The translations under genes were made by a program, and so were the position numbers. A model generated the notes under the pieces. That model saw nothing but the letters and a program-made list of their open reading frames with translations. It was not told where the DNA came from and did not search any database. From assembly GCA_036395835.1 (NCBI GenBank), contig DASWCW010000100.1, positions 1 to 31,119 on the forward strand: a stretch of DNA of 31,119 nucleotides, in the 5' to 3' direction. Positions 23,240-31,007 of this stretch are shown one piece after another; the first letter of the stretch is position 1; every line of letters begins with the position of its first letter. The DNA comes from AP-16 sp036395835 (GTDB lineage Bacteria; Pseudomonadota; Alphaproteobacteria; Rhizobiales; Xanthobacteraceae).

Positions 23240-23935
23240 ATGCGCAAGGATCCCACCGCTCGCAAGCCACAAGTCGAAGCACTCGACGAGACCGCGCTCG
23301 TCGAGCAGGCGCGCGGCGGGAACGGGGACGCCGTCCGGCTCATCACGCGGCGGCACAATCGGCGGCTTTATCGCGTCGCTCGCGGCGTGCTGGGCAACGA
23401 CAGCGAAGCCGAGGACGTGGTTCAGGAAGCCTATGTTCGCGCCTTCACCCATCTCGACCGGTTCCGGGGCGAGTCCAGCCTCTCCACCTGGCTGACACGC
23501 ATCGCGCTGAACGAGGCGCTGGGCCGTAAACGGCGGCTTCGACCGATGCTGGCACTTTCGATTCTCGACGATCAGCCTTCCGCGCGCGCCGAAGTCATCC
23601 CGTTCCCGTCGATGCAAACAGAGGTCGATCCCGAACGCACCATTGCCCAGCGGGAAATCCGCCGGATCCTCGAGCGCGCGATCGACGATTTGCCTGCGGC
23701 GTTTCGCACGGTGTTCGTGCTGCGCGTGGTCGAAGGCATGGACATCGAGGAAACGGCGGGCGTTCTCGCCATCAAACCGCAGACCGTCAAGACACGGCTT
23801 TACCGGGCGCGCCGGCTTTTGCAGGACGCGCTCGATCATGAGATCGCGTCGGCGCTCACCGATGCGTTTCCGTTCGCGGGCGTCCGCTGCTCGCGAACGA
23901 CCGAGCAGGTGCTGCGGCGGCTCGGGATCGCCTGA
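23240..23935 (+). CDS. ECF-type RNA polymerase sigma factor (RpoE-like)
   Basis: A 231-residue sigma-70 family group 4 protein. Region 2 spans about residues 25-95, with R-R-L-Y-R-V-A-R, D-S-E-A-E-D-V-V-Q-E-A-Y-V-R-A and L-S-T-W-L-T-R-I-A-L-N-E-A. Region 4 spans about 140-200, with L-P-A-A-F-R-T-V-F-V-L-R, I-E-E-T-A-G-V-L and P-Q-T-V-K-T-R-L-Y-R-A-R. A C-terminal tail A-F-P-F-A-G-V-R-C-S-R recalls the alphaproteobacterial ECF26-type group. No anti-sigma gene lies beside it: upstream is queD, downstream a convergent MFS gene. Its control is therefore unclear. The ATG at 23240 has GAGGGA about seven bases upstream. Confidence 0.92.
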   Translation: MRKDPTARKPQVEALDETALVEQARGGNGDAVRLITRRHNRRLYRVARGVLGNDSEAEDVVQEAYVRAFTHLDRFRGESSLSTWLTRIALNEALGRKRRLRPMLALSILDDQPSARAEVIPFPSMQTEVDPERTIAQREIRRILERAIDDLPAAFRTVFVLRVVEGMDIEETAGVLAIKPQTVKTRLYRARRLLQDALDHEIASALTDAFPFAGVRCSRTTEQVLRRLGIA

Positions 23936-23980
23936 GCGGCGGCTCCGGCAAAGATCGACGGTGCCCGCATTCCGAGCGCA

Positions 23981-25225
23981 TCAGGAGACCTCGCTCGTGC
24001 TGCGCTCTTCGGGCGGTTTTACGTGGCGGAACGAGAGCAGCAGGGCGATATCATAGACGATCTTGAGCACGCCGCAGGCGACGAGCGGCAGGCCGGCAAA
24101 CGAGGTGGCGAGCAGCGCGCCCGACAGCGTGGGACTGACCGATGACGCGAGGCTGCGCGGCACCGCCGTCACGCTGGCAGCCGCGGTGCGCTCGGCCGGA
24201 GTGACCACGGCCATTACGTACGAGGTGCGCGTCGGCACGTCCATCTGGGCGAGCGCCGCCCGGACGAGCAGCAGGCCGAGCACGATCGGCAGACTGGGCG
24301 AGAACGCGGCCAGCACCAGGCAAAGGCTCGACGGAATGTGGGTGAACACCATGGTGTTGACGAGCCCGAAGCGCCGCGCGAGCCGCACCGCAACCGGATA
24401 GGACAGCGCGCTGAGCACGTTGGTCCAGAAGAAGAACACGCTCGCCACCGCGAGCGAGAGGTCGAAGCGCTCGAACAGCCACAGCGCCAGGATCGACGGC
24501 ACGACGAACCCGCCGGCGAACGCATCGAGGCTGAACAGGGCCGCGAGCTTGTAGACGATCCGGCGCGATGGCCCGAGGCCGGCGAGGCGCGTATTGGCTT
24601 GCTGCGGCGCGGCGTGCGGCAGGCGCCAGTACAAAAGCACGCCGATCGCGCCGAGCGCCGCGTAGACGTAGAACATGGCCTCGAGCGCCCCGAGCCGGCT
24701 CGCCCCGAGCGAAACCGCGAAATCCGGCGTGGCGGCCGCGAGCGCGCCCGCCGCGGTCGAGGCCGTGCCGATCAGGCTGTAGCGGGCAAAAATCCGGGTG
24801 CGGTCCGTGTCCGCCGCGCCGCGCGCCAACATCGCGTGCTCCAGCGGCACGATCATGCCGAGATCCCCGGTCGAGGGATTCAAGCTGCCGATGAAGACAA
24901 TGATGAGAATCAGAACGAGGGCGTGAGAATTGGCGACGGCGAGCCCCGTCAGCGCCATGACCAGGGCGCCGATCAGCAGCAGATTCCGCAGGTCGTAGCG
25001 GGCGGCGAGGAACCCCACCGCCAGCGTCGTCGCGGCCGAGCCCAGCAGTGCCGCGGTCGCGACCACGCCGATTCGGAACGGATCGAAGCCGAGCTCGGAA
25101 AGATACGCGGGCAGGATGATGAAGGCGAAGCCATCGCCGATGCCCCGCGCCGCCCGTGCCGCGTAGAGATAGAAGACGTCGGGGCGTCGCGCTGCACGCG
25201 AGGGCTCGGAGATCGCCGCGGCCAT
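23981..25225 (-). CDS. MFS transporter
   Basis: A 414-residue major facilitator protein with about twelve membrane helices. Conserved features include R-G-I-G-D-G-F in helix 1, the loop 2-3 region A-A-R-Y-D-L-R, and matching segments in the second half (Y-P-V-A-V-R-L-A-R-R-F-G). Its cargo is unknown. The ATG at 25225 lies eight bases after the SOD stop, with no strong ribosome binding site, so translation is probably coupled to SOD. Longer frames upstream merely read through the SOD gene in another phase. It closes the minus-strand cluster. MFS genes beside chrA and SOD genes occur in chromate-resistance-like loci, so efflux of an oxidant or metal complex is possible. Confidence 0.85.
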   Translation of the reverse strand: MAAAISEPSRAARRPDVFYLYAARAARGIGDGFAFIILPAYLSELGFDPFRIGVVATAALLGSAATTLAVGFLAARYDLRNLLLIGALVMALTGLAVANSHALVLILIIVFIGSLNPSTGDLGMIVPLEHAMLARGAADTDRTRIFARYSLIGTASTAAGALAAATPDFAVSLGASRLGALEAMFYVYAALGAIGVLLYWRLPHAAPQQANTRLAGLGPSRRIVYKLAALFSLDAFAGGFVVPSILALWLFERFDLSLAVASVFFFWTNVLSALSYPVAVRLARRFGLVNTMVFTHIPSSLCLVLAAFSPSLPIVLGLLLVRAALAQMDVPTRTSYVMAVVTPAERTAAASVTAVPRSLASSVSPTLSGALLATSFAGLPLVACGVLKIVYDIALLLSFRHVKPPEERSTSEVS

Positions 25226-25233
25226 GTTGAACG

Positions 25234-25848
25234 CTAGGCGCCGGTCGCGCTGCCTGCGGCGCCGGCGGCCGCGGCATACAGCCGACCGACGTTGTCCCAG
25301 CGAATGGCGTCCATGAAAGTGTCCACGTAGGTCGCGGCCTTTGCGCCGAAATCGATATGATAGGAATGCTCGTACATGTCGAGCGCCAGGATCGGCGTGC
25401 CGCCGGCGAGCGAGTGGCAATGGTCCGACGCCCATTGATTGACGAGCTTGCGATCGCGCGGCGACCACGACAGGAGGACCCAACCGGAGCCGCCGCCGAG
25501 CGCCTTGCCCATCGCGATGAATTCCGAGCGCCAGCGCTCGTAGGAGCCGAAATCGCGCGCCAGCGCCTCGCGCAGAACGGCTCCGGGGCCGCTTTGCTCA
25601 CCGAGGCCGTCGAAAAACAGCTCATGCAGAATCATCGAATTCATCGCGATGAGCTCCTCACGCTTGAGTCCGTTGATCAAAAAGCCGGCAGCGTTCGCCG
25701 GGTCGAGCTCGGCGAGCTTCTCGGCGATGAGGTTGAGGCGCTTCACCGCGCCGCCGTAGTTGTTCTCGTAATGAGAGATAATCAGCCGCTCGGACATTCC
25801 GCGCACGCGGCTCGGATCGCAGGGCAGGGGCTTCATCGCGAACGTCAT
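25234..25848 (-). CDS. Fe/Mn superoxide dismutase, ChrC-like
   Basis: A 204-residue SOD-fold protein. All four metal ligands can be placed: His26 (I-S-H-Y-E-N-N-Y), His75 (M-I-L-H-E-L-F-F), Asp157 and His161 (A-L-D-M-Y-E-H-S-Y). Several usual residues differ: the D-x-W-E-H motif has Tyr159 for Trp, the second Tyr of H-A-Y-Y is His164, and the N-H-x-F-x-W motif is L-H-E-L-F-F-D. Such divergent SODs accompany ChrA in chr determinants, where the protein is named ChrC. It would remove superoxide formed during chromate reduction. No signal peptide is seen. It is followed eight bases later by the MFS gene. Confidence 0.88.
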   Translation of the reverse strand: MTFAMKPLPCDPSRVRGMSERLIISHYENNYGGAVKRLNLIAEKLAELDPANAAGFLINGLKREELIAMNSMILHELFFDGLGEQSGPGAVLREALARDFGSYERWRSEFIAMGKALGGGSGWVLLSWSPRDRKLVNQWASDHCHSLAGGTPILALDMYEHSYHIDFGAKAATYVDTFMDAIRWDNVGRLYAAAAGAAGSATGA

Positions 25849-25925
25849 GGCAGGGTTCCGTCGTTGGGCGCCATCCTGGAAAGCGCGTCGCCTTGCGCTT
25901 CCCCCATAGTGCTGGAGCCTGTTGA

Positions 25926-26111
25926 TTATTTCCGCTGGCAGGACTTCATGCAGATGTCGTACTCAGTCTTGCAGGTTTTTCCCGAATAATTTGCCATGCA
26001 GGCTCGCTGCTGATCGCGACATTGTTTGCAGCTGCTCGATTGCTCGGCTCGTACCGTATCATTGACGCCACACATGCTCAGCACCAGCAGAAAGACGGCA
26101 ATCGCTCGCAT
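25926..26111 (-). CDS. small exported six-cysteine protein
   Basis: A 61-residue preprotein. Residues 1-23 form a signal peptide (V-F-L-L-V-L-S core, cut after V-R-A). The mature part has six Cys in the pattern C-x2-C-x6-C-x8-C-x7-C-x3-C among Lys, Gln and Arg, suited to three disulfides or metal binding. I recognise no named family. The start at 26111 is decided by AAAGGAG six bases upstream; the ATG at 26117 overlaps that site. It lies between chrA and the SOD gene in the same orientation, so it may serve the same stress response. Confidence 0.75.
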   Translation of the reverse strand: MRAIAVFLLVLSMCGVNDTVRAEQSSSCKQCRDQQRACMANYSGKTCKTEYDICMKSCQRK

Positions 26112-26203
26112 GACCATCTCCTTTCAATGCTCACGGCCGGACATTGGACGGTGGTTGCAGTCGGGCCACATGAGGCTGACGCTGCAAGTGAACGCGCGTC
26201 GTG

Positions 26204-27592
26204 TCACGCCGTGACCCCCGCCAGGAACAGAACGATCCCGGTGCCGGAGCATAGAGCGATGGTCGGGATCATGCCGATCTTGAACCGGAAGATGGCGACC
26301 ATCGCGACAACCGAGAGCGCGAGCGCCCAAGGATCGACGCTCCCGAGCACCGGCGCCTCGAACGCGAGCCCGAAGCCGCGCACCGGCCGAACCTCCTGGA
26401 AGATCGTATGGATCGCGAACCAGATCGCCAGATTGAGCACCACGCCGACGACCGCGGCGGTGAGCGCGGAAAGCGCGGCATTGATCGGCTTGTTCTCGCG
26501 CAGCACCTCGACGAACGGCGCGCCCAGGAAGATCCACAGGAAGCACGGCGTGAACGTGACCCAGGTTGCGAGCAGCCCCCCAAGCGTGGCGGCCAGCATC
26601 GGTGGGAGCGTGCCGGGATCGCGGTAGGCCGCCATGAAGCCCACGAATTGCAGCACCATGATCAGCGGACCCGGCGTGGTCTCGGCCATGCCGAGGCCAT
26701 CGAGCATCTCGCGGGGCCGGAGCCAGTGATAGTGCTCGACCGCTTGCTGGGCCACATAGGCCAGCACCGCGTAGGCGCCGCCGAAGGTCACGAGCGCCAT
26801 CTTGCTGAAGAACACCGCGATCTGGCTGAACACATTCGAGGCGCCGAGCGCGACCAGGAGCGCCACGACCGGAACGAGCCACACCGCGGATGCGCGCAGC
26901 GACCGGGCGACCGTCGGGCGAGCGTGCTCGGGCAGCTCGTCTCCGAGCCGGCTGTCGAGCAACGCCGCGTCGCCTTTGCCGGCAGCGTGTCCGCCGCCGA
27001 CCCGGAACGCGGTGATGCCGGCGAGGTCGCCGAGGAAGCCGATCAGGGCCGCGCCGAACACGATCAGCGGGAAGGGAACGCTGAAGAAAAAAATGCCGAC
27101 GAAGGCCGCGCCGGCGAGCGCGATCATGATCGAGTTCTTGAGCGCGCGCCTGCCGATGCGGACCACGGCTTCGAGCACGATCGCCAGGACCGCGGCCTTG
27201 AGCCCGAAGAACAGCGCTTGGATGATCGGGACTCTGCCCCAGCCGGCGTACACGTAGCTCAACGCCATGATCGACACGATGCCGGGCACGACGAACAGCC
27301 CGCCGGCGACGATGCCGCCGCGGGTGCGATGCATCAGCCAGCCGACGTAAGTCGCGAGCTGCTGGGCCTCGGGACCTGGCAGCAGCATGCAGTAATTGAG
27401 CGCATGCAGGAACCGCCGCTCGGAAATCCAGCGCTTCTCCTCGACCAGGATGCGATGCATGACCGCAATCTGGCCGGCCGGCCCGCCGAAGCTGAGCAAA
27501 GCGATGCGCAGCCACACCCGCAACGCTTCGCGCTCGGAGACGCCGTGGCCCGCGGCGCCGCCATCGGTTTCGATCCTGGAAGTCCGGGTCAC
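26204..27592 (-). CDS. chrA: ChrA-type chromate transporter, two-domain form
   Basis: A 462-residue inner-membrane protein of the CHR family with two homologous halves. The N half has S-F-G-G-P-A-G-Q-I-A and, further on, L-L-P-G-P-E-A-Q-Q-L. The C half repeats the plan as V-T-F-G-G-A-Y-A-V-L and T-T-P-G-P-L-I-M-V. Family members export chromate, or in some cases may move other oxyanions. The GTG at 27592 is chosen because AGGAG lies eight bases upstream; the ATG at 27613 precedes that site and would add seven residues. Downstream genes for a small Cys-rich protein, a ChrC-like SOD and an MFS transporter read the same way. No chrB regulator gene is present in the window. Confidence 0.9.
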   Translation of the reverse strand: MTRTSRIETDGGAAGHGVSEREALRVWLRIALLSFGGPAGQIAVMHRILVEEKRWISERRFLHALNYCMLLPGPEAQQLATYVGWLMHRTRGGIVAGGLFVVPGIVSIMALSYVYAGWGRVPIIQALFFGLKAAVLAIVLEAVVRIGRRALKNSIMIALAGAAFVGIFFFSVPFPLIVFGAALIGFLGDLAGITAFRVGGGHAAGKGDAALLDSRLGDELPEHARPTVARSLRASAVWLVPVVALLVALGASNVFSQIAVFFSKMALVTFGGAYAVLAYVAQQAVEHYHWLRPREMLDGLGMAETTPGPLIMVLQFVGFMAAYRDPGTLPPMLAATLGGLLATWVTFTPCFLWIFLGAPFVEVLRENKPINAALSALTAAVVGVVLNLAIWFAIHTIFQEVRPVRGFGLAFEAPVLGSVDPWALALSVVAMVAIFRFKIGMIPTIALCSGTGIVLFLAGVTA

Positions 27593-27675
27593 GCGGCAAG
27601 CTCCTGTGAGCATCCAAATTCGCCAGGTGCCGAAGCACGCCGGGAATCGCGCCGGCCGAAGCCGCTCAACCCATC

Positions 27676-28395
27676 CTAGTCCGCGGGCGTCGCCGCATAA
27701 TCGGCGAAATACATGTGGCTGTCCGCCTTGGACCACAGTCCGATGCGGCCGGAAACCGGCGCCGGCAGCGTATGCTCGAGATAGAGCTTGCCGTCGAGAT
27801 AGCCTTCGACCTTGGCGCCGGCGATGCGAACCTTTAGGTCGTGCCATTGCCGGGACGCGGTCGGCGTGTTCCGAACCCATTTCACCGACGAGCGCTTGCC
27901 TTTTTCGAATTTCCACAGCACGAGGTTGTTTTCCAGACAATTTGCGCGGATCGTCAGATAGTCCCCGTTGGGCTTCAGGTTGAACAGGATTCCGGCGCCC
28001 TGGTCGATGCGGCCGGAGAGTCCCTCGAAGCGCACGGTAATTTCTCCGTTGCGGAACTCCTGCACATCTTTGAACACCACATAGGGGAAATACGCGTAGG
28101 CCTGAACGCGATCGAGAAATTCGGCGTAGCGCTCGCCGTAGAGCGCGCGCGCCTTGTCGGCAAGGCCGGCGGAGGATTGGCCCTCCTTCCATTGGCGGCC
28201 GTCCACCGTGAGGACGTTTCTGCCGTTCTCGGTTTCGATCCGCCAAACTCCGACCACGCTCAGGAACGACATGGGCTCGGCGCCGACGGTTTCGTGCGAC
28301 AGGTCGGCTTTCACGGTCTGCTGTGCCGCCAGCGCCACAGAGGACAGGCCGAGCAAGGCACAAAACAGCGTTGGTATCGTCTGCGCTCGATTCAT
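27676..28395 (-). CDS. exported concanavalin-like (LamG/DUF1080-like) protein
   Basis: A 239-residue protein. The Sec signal peptide ends near residue 23 (A-L-A before A-Q-Q). The mature part looks like a jelly-roll lectin or glycan-binding fold: G-V-W-R-I-E-T-E-N-G-R-N-V-L-T-V-D-G, then F-E-G-L-S-G-R-I-D-Q-G-A-G-I-L-F-N, N-G-D-Y-L-T-I-R-A-N, W-H-D-L-K-V-R-I, G-Y-L-D-G-K-L-Y-L and G-R-I-G-L-W-S-K-A-D-S. This strand order is typical of DUF1080/LamG-like domains. No catalytic residues are obvious. The ATG overlaps the permease stop (ATGA), with GGAG seven bases upstream, so it is co-translated with an ABC exporter and is a likely partner of it. Confidence 0.8.
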   Translation of the reverse strand: MNRAQTIPTLFCALLGLSSVALAAQQTVKADLSHETVGAEPMSFLSVVGVWRIETENGRNVLTVDGRQWKEGQSSAGLADKARALYGERYAEFLDRVQAYAYFPYVVFKDVQEFRNGEITVRFEGLSGRIDQGAGILFNLKPNGDYLTIRANCLENNLVLWKFEKGKRSSVKWVRNTPTASRQWHDLKVRIAGAKVEGYLDGKLYLEHTLPAPVSGRIGLWSKADSHMYFADYAATPAD

Positions 28396-29774
28396 GACGG
28401 GTCTCCATCTTGTACGAGTGTCAGTCTGGATCCAGGCGGCCGCTGGCTCCACCACCAGGCCGCGATGATCAGCAGCGGCAGGCCGCACAGGAACCAGGCG
28501 AGGCTTGCGTCCGCATTCGCGACCAGCGGGTGGCCGGGATATTCCTCCCCCGTTGCGGGGGCGGGGAGCGGGACGCCGGCGAGGCCGTAGAGCAGCGGCA
28601 AGACTTCGCGCGGACTGGTCGATCGAGTGCTGGCGAGCCGGCCGCCATAATCGTAATCGACTACGCCGTAGGACTCCTCGCCGCTGCCGCCGAGGACACT
28701 TTGCCGCTCGCCGGCGAGACGCAATGTGACGTTCGGCAGCGTTCGCTCGAGCTTTGCGAGCACATTGCGCCGCAAGTCGACATAGCGCGGATCTTCCGGC
28801 GCGAGGTGCACCGTCACGATCAACGGCTCGCGCAGCTCGCGCAAGGTGCGCTGGTCGGCGGCCGGAAACGAATTGCGCCGGTCCGCGGTGACGTCGAGCG
28901 AGGCCCGCAGCTGCGCCGCAATCGCCAGCGCCACGCCGGCCGCGAGCAGGCAACCCAGCGAACGCGCGAGCTTCCCGCGGGTCGGAACTCCCGGGGGCAG
29001 CCACACCGCGGCGAGCGCCGCGAGCGCCGCCACGGCGGCAAGGATGCCGGCAACGAGACTCGCGGAGAGCAGGCCCTGTTCGAATGTGCGCAGCGCCTGG
29101 GTCAGCGACAAGCGCGACAGCCAGTCGAAAAAGCCGGGGCGTCCCGCCACCGTGAAGTCGAGCACCCAGGAGCCGATCGTGACGGCGAGCGTGACGATCG
29201 CCGCGGTCGCCGCGCTTTCCGATATCGACGCCGCGAACAACGCCAGCGCGCCGACCAGCAGCCCGAACAGAAAATGCCCGAGCAGGAGATTGAGCGTTTC
29301 CGGCGCGTCGAGATGTCCGCCGACGAATATCCAGGCCGCCAGCGCCGAAAGCACGGGAACGGCGGCGATCAGCCAGGCGGCGAGCGTGGCCGCAAGCTTG
29401 GCGGCGATCAGAGTCGAGGTCCGGTACGGCAATTGGATGAGGAGCCGCAGCGCGCCGGTTTCCTTCTCGTGTCCGAGCACGCGGATCGCCACGAACGGAA
29501 ACAGCAGCGTGACGGCGACGTAGAACGCGCCGAAGGTGGGGACGAGCACGCCGTCGAGCGGCGAGAGGCTGCTGGCAAGCGCGGGCGATTGCTCCGCGGC
29601 CAGGCTCGCCTCGGCGTAAAGCGAGACCGCCTGAACGAAGCTGTAGCCGATGAGCGGGCCGAGCAGGAGCAGCATCGTCCACAGCGCGCGGCCGCCGAGG
29701 ATTTGCCAAATCTCCTTGGCGAGCAGCGCGCCGAACGGCGCCCGCAGCGCCGCGATGGTGTCAGGCGAGCGCAA
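28392..29774 (-). CDS. ABC-2 type permease with GldG-like extracytoplasmic domain
   Basis: A 460-residue membrane protein. Residues about 1-275 hold six helices of an ABC-2 permease, including the cytoplasmic G-H-E-K-E-T-G-A-L-R-L-L motif after helix 2. After a further helix (about 275-295), residues 296-430 form a soluble domain beginning D-V-T-A-D-R-R-N-S-F-P-A-A and containing E-P-L-I-V-T-V-H-L. This resembles the GldG/ABC_transp_aux domain. A last helix (W-F-L-C-G-L-P-L-L-I-I-A-A) follows. The start is a TTG at 29774 with GGAGG nine bases upstream, overlapping the ATPase gene by 14 bases. Fusion of GldF-like and GldG-like parts is the main oddity. Substrate unknown. Confidence 0.85.
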   Translation of the reverse strand: MRSPDTIAALRAPFGALLAKEIWQILGGRALWTMLLLLGPLIGYSFVQAVSLYAEASLAAEQSPALASSLSPLDGVLVPTFGAFYVAVTLLFPFVAIRVLGHEKETGALRLLIQLPYRTSTLIAAKLAATLAAWLIAAVPVLSALAAWIFVGGHLDAPETLNLLLGHFLFGLLVGALALFAASISESAATAAIVTLAVTIGSWVLDFTVAGRPGFFDWLSRLSLTQALRTFEQGLLSASLVAGILAAVAALAALAAVWLPPGVPTRGKLARSLGCLLAAGVALAIAAQLRASLDVTADRRNSFPAADQRTLRELREPLIVTVHLAPEDPRYVDLRRNVLAKLERTLPNVTLRLAGERQSVLGGSGEESYGVVDYDYGGRLASTRSTSPREVLPLLYGLAGVPLPAPATGEEYPGHPLVANADASLAWFLCGLPLLIIAAWWWSQRPPGSRLTLVQDGDPS

Positions 29775-30510
29775 GAAACATGTCCTCCAATCCCGTGGAA
29801 ACGCCGGTCCATGCCCGCAGCTCGTCGAGCGTGCCCTCGCCGCGAACGCGACCGCCGGCGAGCAGCACGAAACGGTCGCATACGCGCTCGGCGTCGACGA
29901 GCTGATGGGTCGAGAGCACGATGGTTCGACCCGCTGCCGCCGTTCGGCGCAGGACCGTCATCATCTCGCGGGTTTGCTTGAGATCGAAGCCGTCGAACGG
30001 CTCATCCATGAGCAGCAGCGGTTGCGGGCAGAGCAGCGCGAGCGCCCACATCAGCCGGCGCGCGTAGCCCTTGGAGAGCGCGAACACCGGTTTGCGCAGC
30101 GCCGGACCGAGACCGACGGCGGCGACTGCCGCGGCAATTTGCGCTCGCGAGCGCCCGTATACGGCCGCGAAGAACTTCAGCACGCGCGCGACATATTGCT
30201 CCTGCCAGGGGCGAATCCCGTCCGGCAGATAGAAGATCGATGCGCGCCGATCCGCCGGCGCCAGCGTCGCCCCGCGCCAGAGCACGGCGCCGGAATCCAC
30301 CGCAATGAGCGCGGCCAAGGCCTCGAGCAGCGTCGTCTTGCCGGCTCCATTGGGTCCGATCAGACCGAGCACCTCGGCGCAACGCACCGAAAACCGCACG
30401 TCCTCGAGCGCGCGCTCTTCGCCGTAGCGCTTGGTCAGGTCCATCGCCTGCAGCAGCGGCGTTTCCGATTGGACCGGGGTTATCGGATCGATCGACGCTG
30501 GATGCTGCAT
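29761..30510 (-). CDS. ABC transporter ATP-binding subunit
   Basis: A 249-residue ATPase of the ABC-2 exporter class. Walker A is G-P-N-G-A-G-K-T-T at 52-60. The signature is L-S-K-G-Y-A-R-R instead of L-S-G-G-Q, as in Nos/Ccm-type ATPases. Walker B is L-L-L-M-D-E-P-F-D-G-F-D and the switch His lies in L-S-T-H-Q-L. The C terminus has D-M-F-L-A-L, the usual contact end. The ATG at 30510 is the best start, though the ribosome binding site is weak. It drives the overlapping permease gene. Upstream, 40 bases away, ends the frameshifted small exported protein gene. Confidence 0.9.
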   Translation of the reverse strand: MQHPASIDPITPVQSETPLLQAMDLTKRYGEERALEDVRFSVRCAEVLGLIGPNGAGKTTLLEALAALIAVDSGAVLWRGATLAPADRRASIFYLPDGIRPWQEQYVARVLKFFAAVYGRSRAQIAAAVAAVGLGPALRKPVFALSKGYARRLMWALALLCPQPLLLMDEPFDGFDLKQTREMMTVLRRTAAAGRTIVLSTHQLVDAERVCDRFVLLAGGRVRGEGTLDELRAWTGVSTGLEDMFLALA

Positions 30511-30550
30511 GGCTGTTGGACTCGCATGCGAGGCGATCTCGACGGCTCGG

Positions 30551-31007
30551 TTAGTTGCGCCTGGCGGGCGACTGCAGCACGCCTTCGAGCGGCAGGCTCG
30601 AGCCTTCGCGACGCGGAAACCCACACCTGATAGCACCCCTGGAACTCCTTGGCGCGGTCGTGACAAAGCTCGTCGTTCTTGACCGACCATTTGCCGACGC
30701 TCTTCTTGCCCATCGAGAACGTGGTCAGCGTCCCGTCCCGTCCGTAAACGTCGGCCCAGTGCACCTCGTCGGTGATCGCCATGCTGGCGAGCTTTGCGCG
30801 GATTTGCGCGCCGGACAGCTTTTGGAACTTCTCCGCGGCGGCGGCGCCCGAGAGGATGGCGCCCGCGCTTGCGAACACGATCATCAGCCACGTCGATCCA
30901 TATGCAAACGGGGTGACCCGCGGGGGCGGGACCGCGGCACGCAATCCGCAACGGGCGGGCGTTCCGGGCACGCGAGCGATGGGGTGGGATGGGAAAATTC
31001 CGTCCAT
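30551..31007 (-). pseudogene. small exported protein gene with a frameshift near its end
   Basis: The protein has a hydrophobic leader (W-L-M-I-V-F-A-S-A-G-A-I-L-S-G-A-A-A-A) and a conserved rhizobial domain: L-S-G-A-Q-I-R-A-K-L, D-E-V-H-W-A-D-V-Y, S-M-G-K-K-S-V-G-K-W and L-C-H-D-R-A-K-E-F-Q-G-C-Y-Q-V-W. Right after V-W-V-S (near 30614) the expected tail is in the next frame, reading R-R-E-G-S then S-L-P-L-E-G-V-L-Q-S-P-A-R-R-N and stop at 30551. In the original frame the product runs on to 30480, into the ATPase gene. A small deletion of about 14-17 bases would explain it. The start is unsure: ATG 31007 has GAGG upstream; ATG 30884 begins at the leader. Confidence 0.6.

Noticed and set aside
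25226..25483. N-terminal extension of the MFS protein by 86 residues
   Set aside because: These codons read the SOD gene in another phase; membrane-protein similarity begins at the ATG at 25225.
26408..27679. 423-codon plus-strand open frame
   Set aside because: Antisense to chrA; charged, featureless translation typical of GC-rich shadows.
28410..29981. 523-codon plus-strand open frame
   Set aside because: Antisense to the ABC permease and ATPase; low-complexity Arg/Glu-rich translation without motifs.
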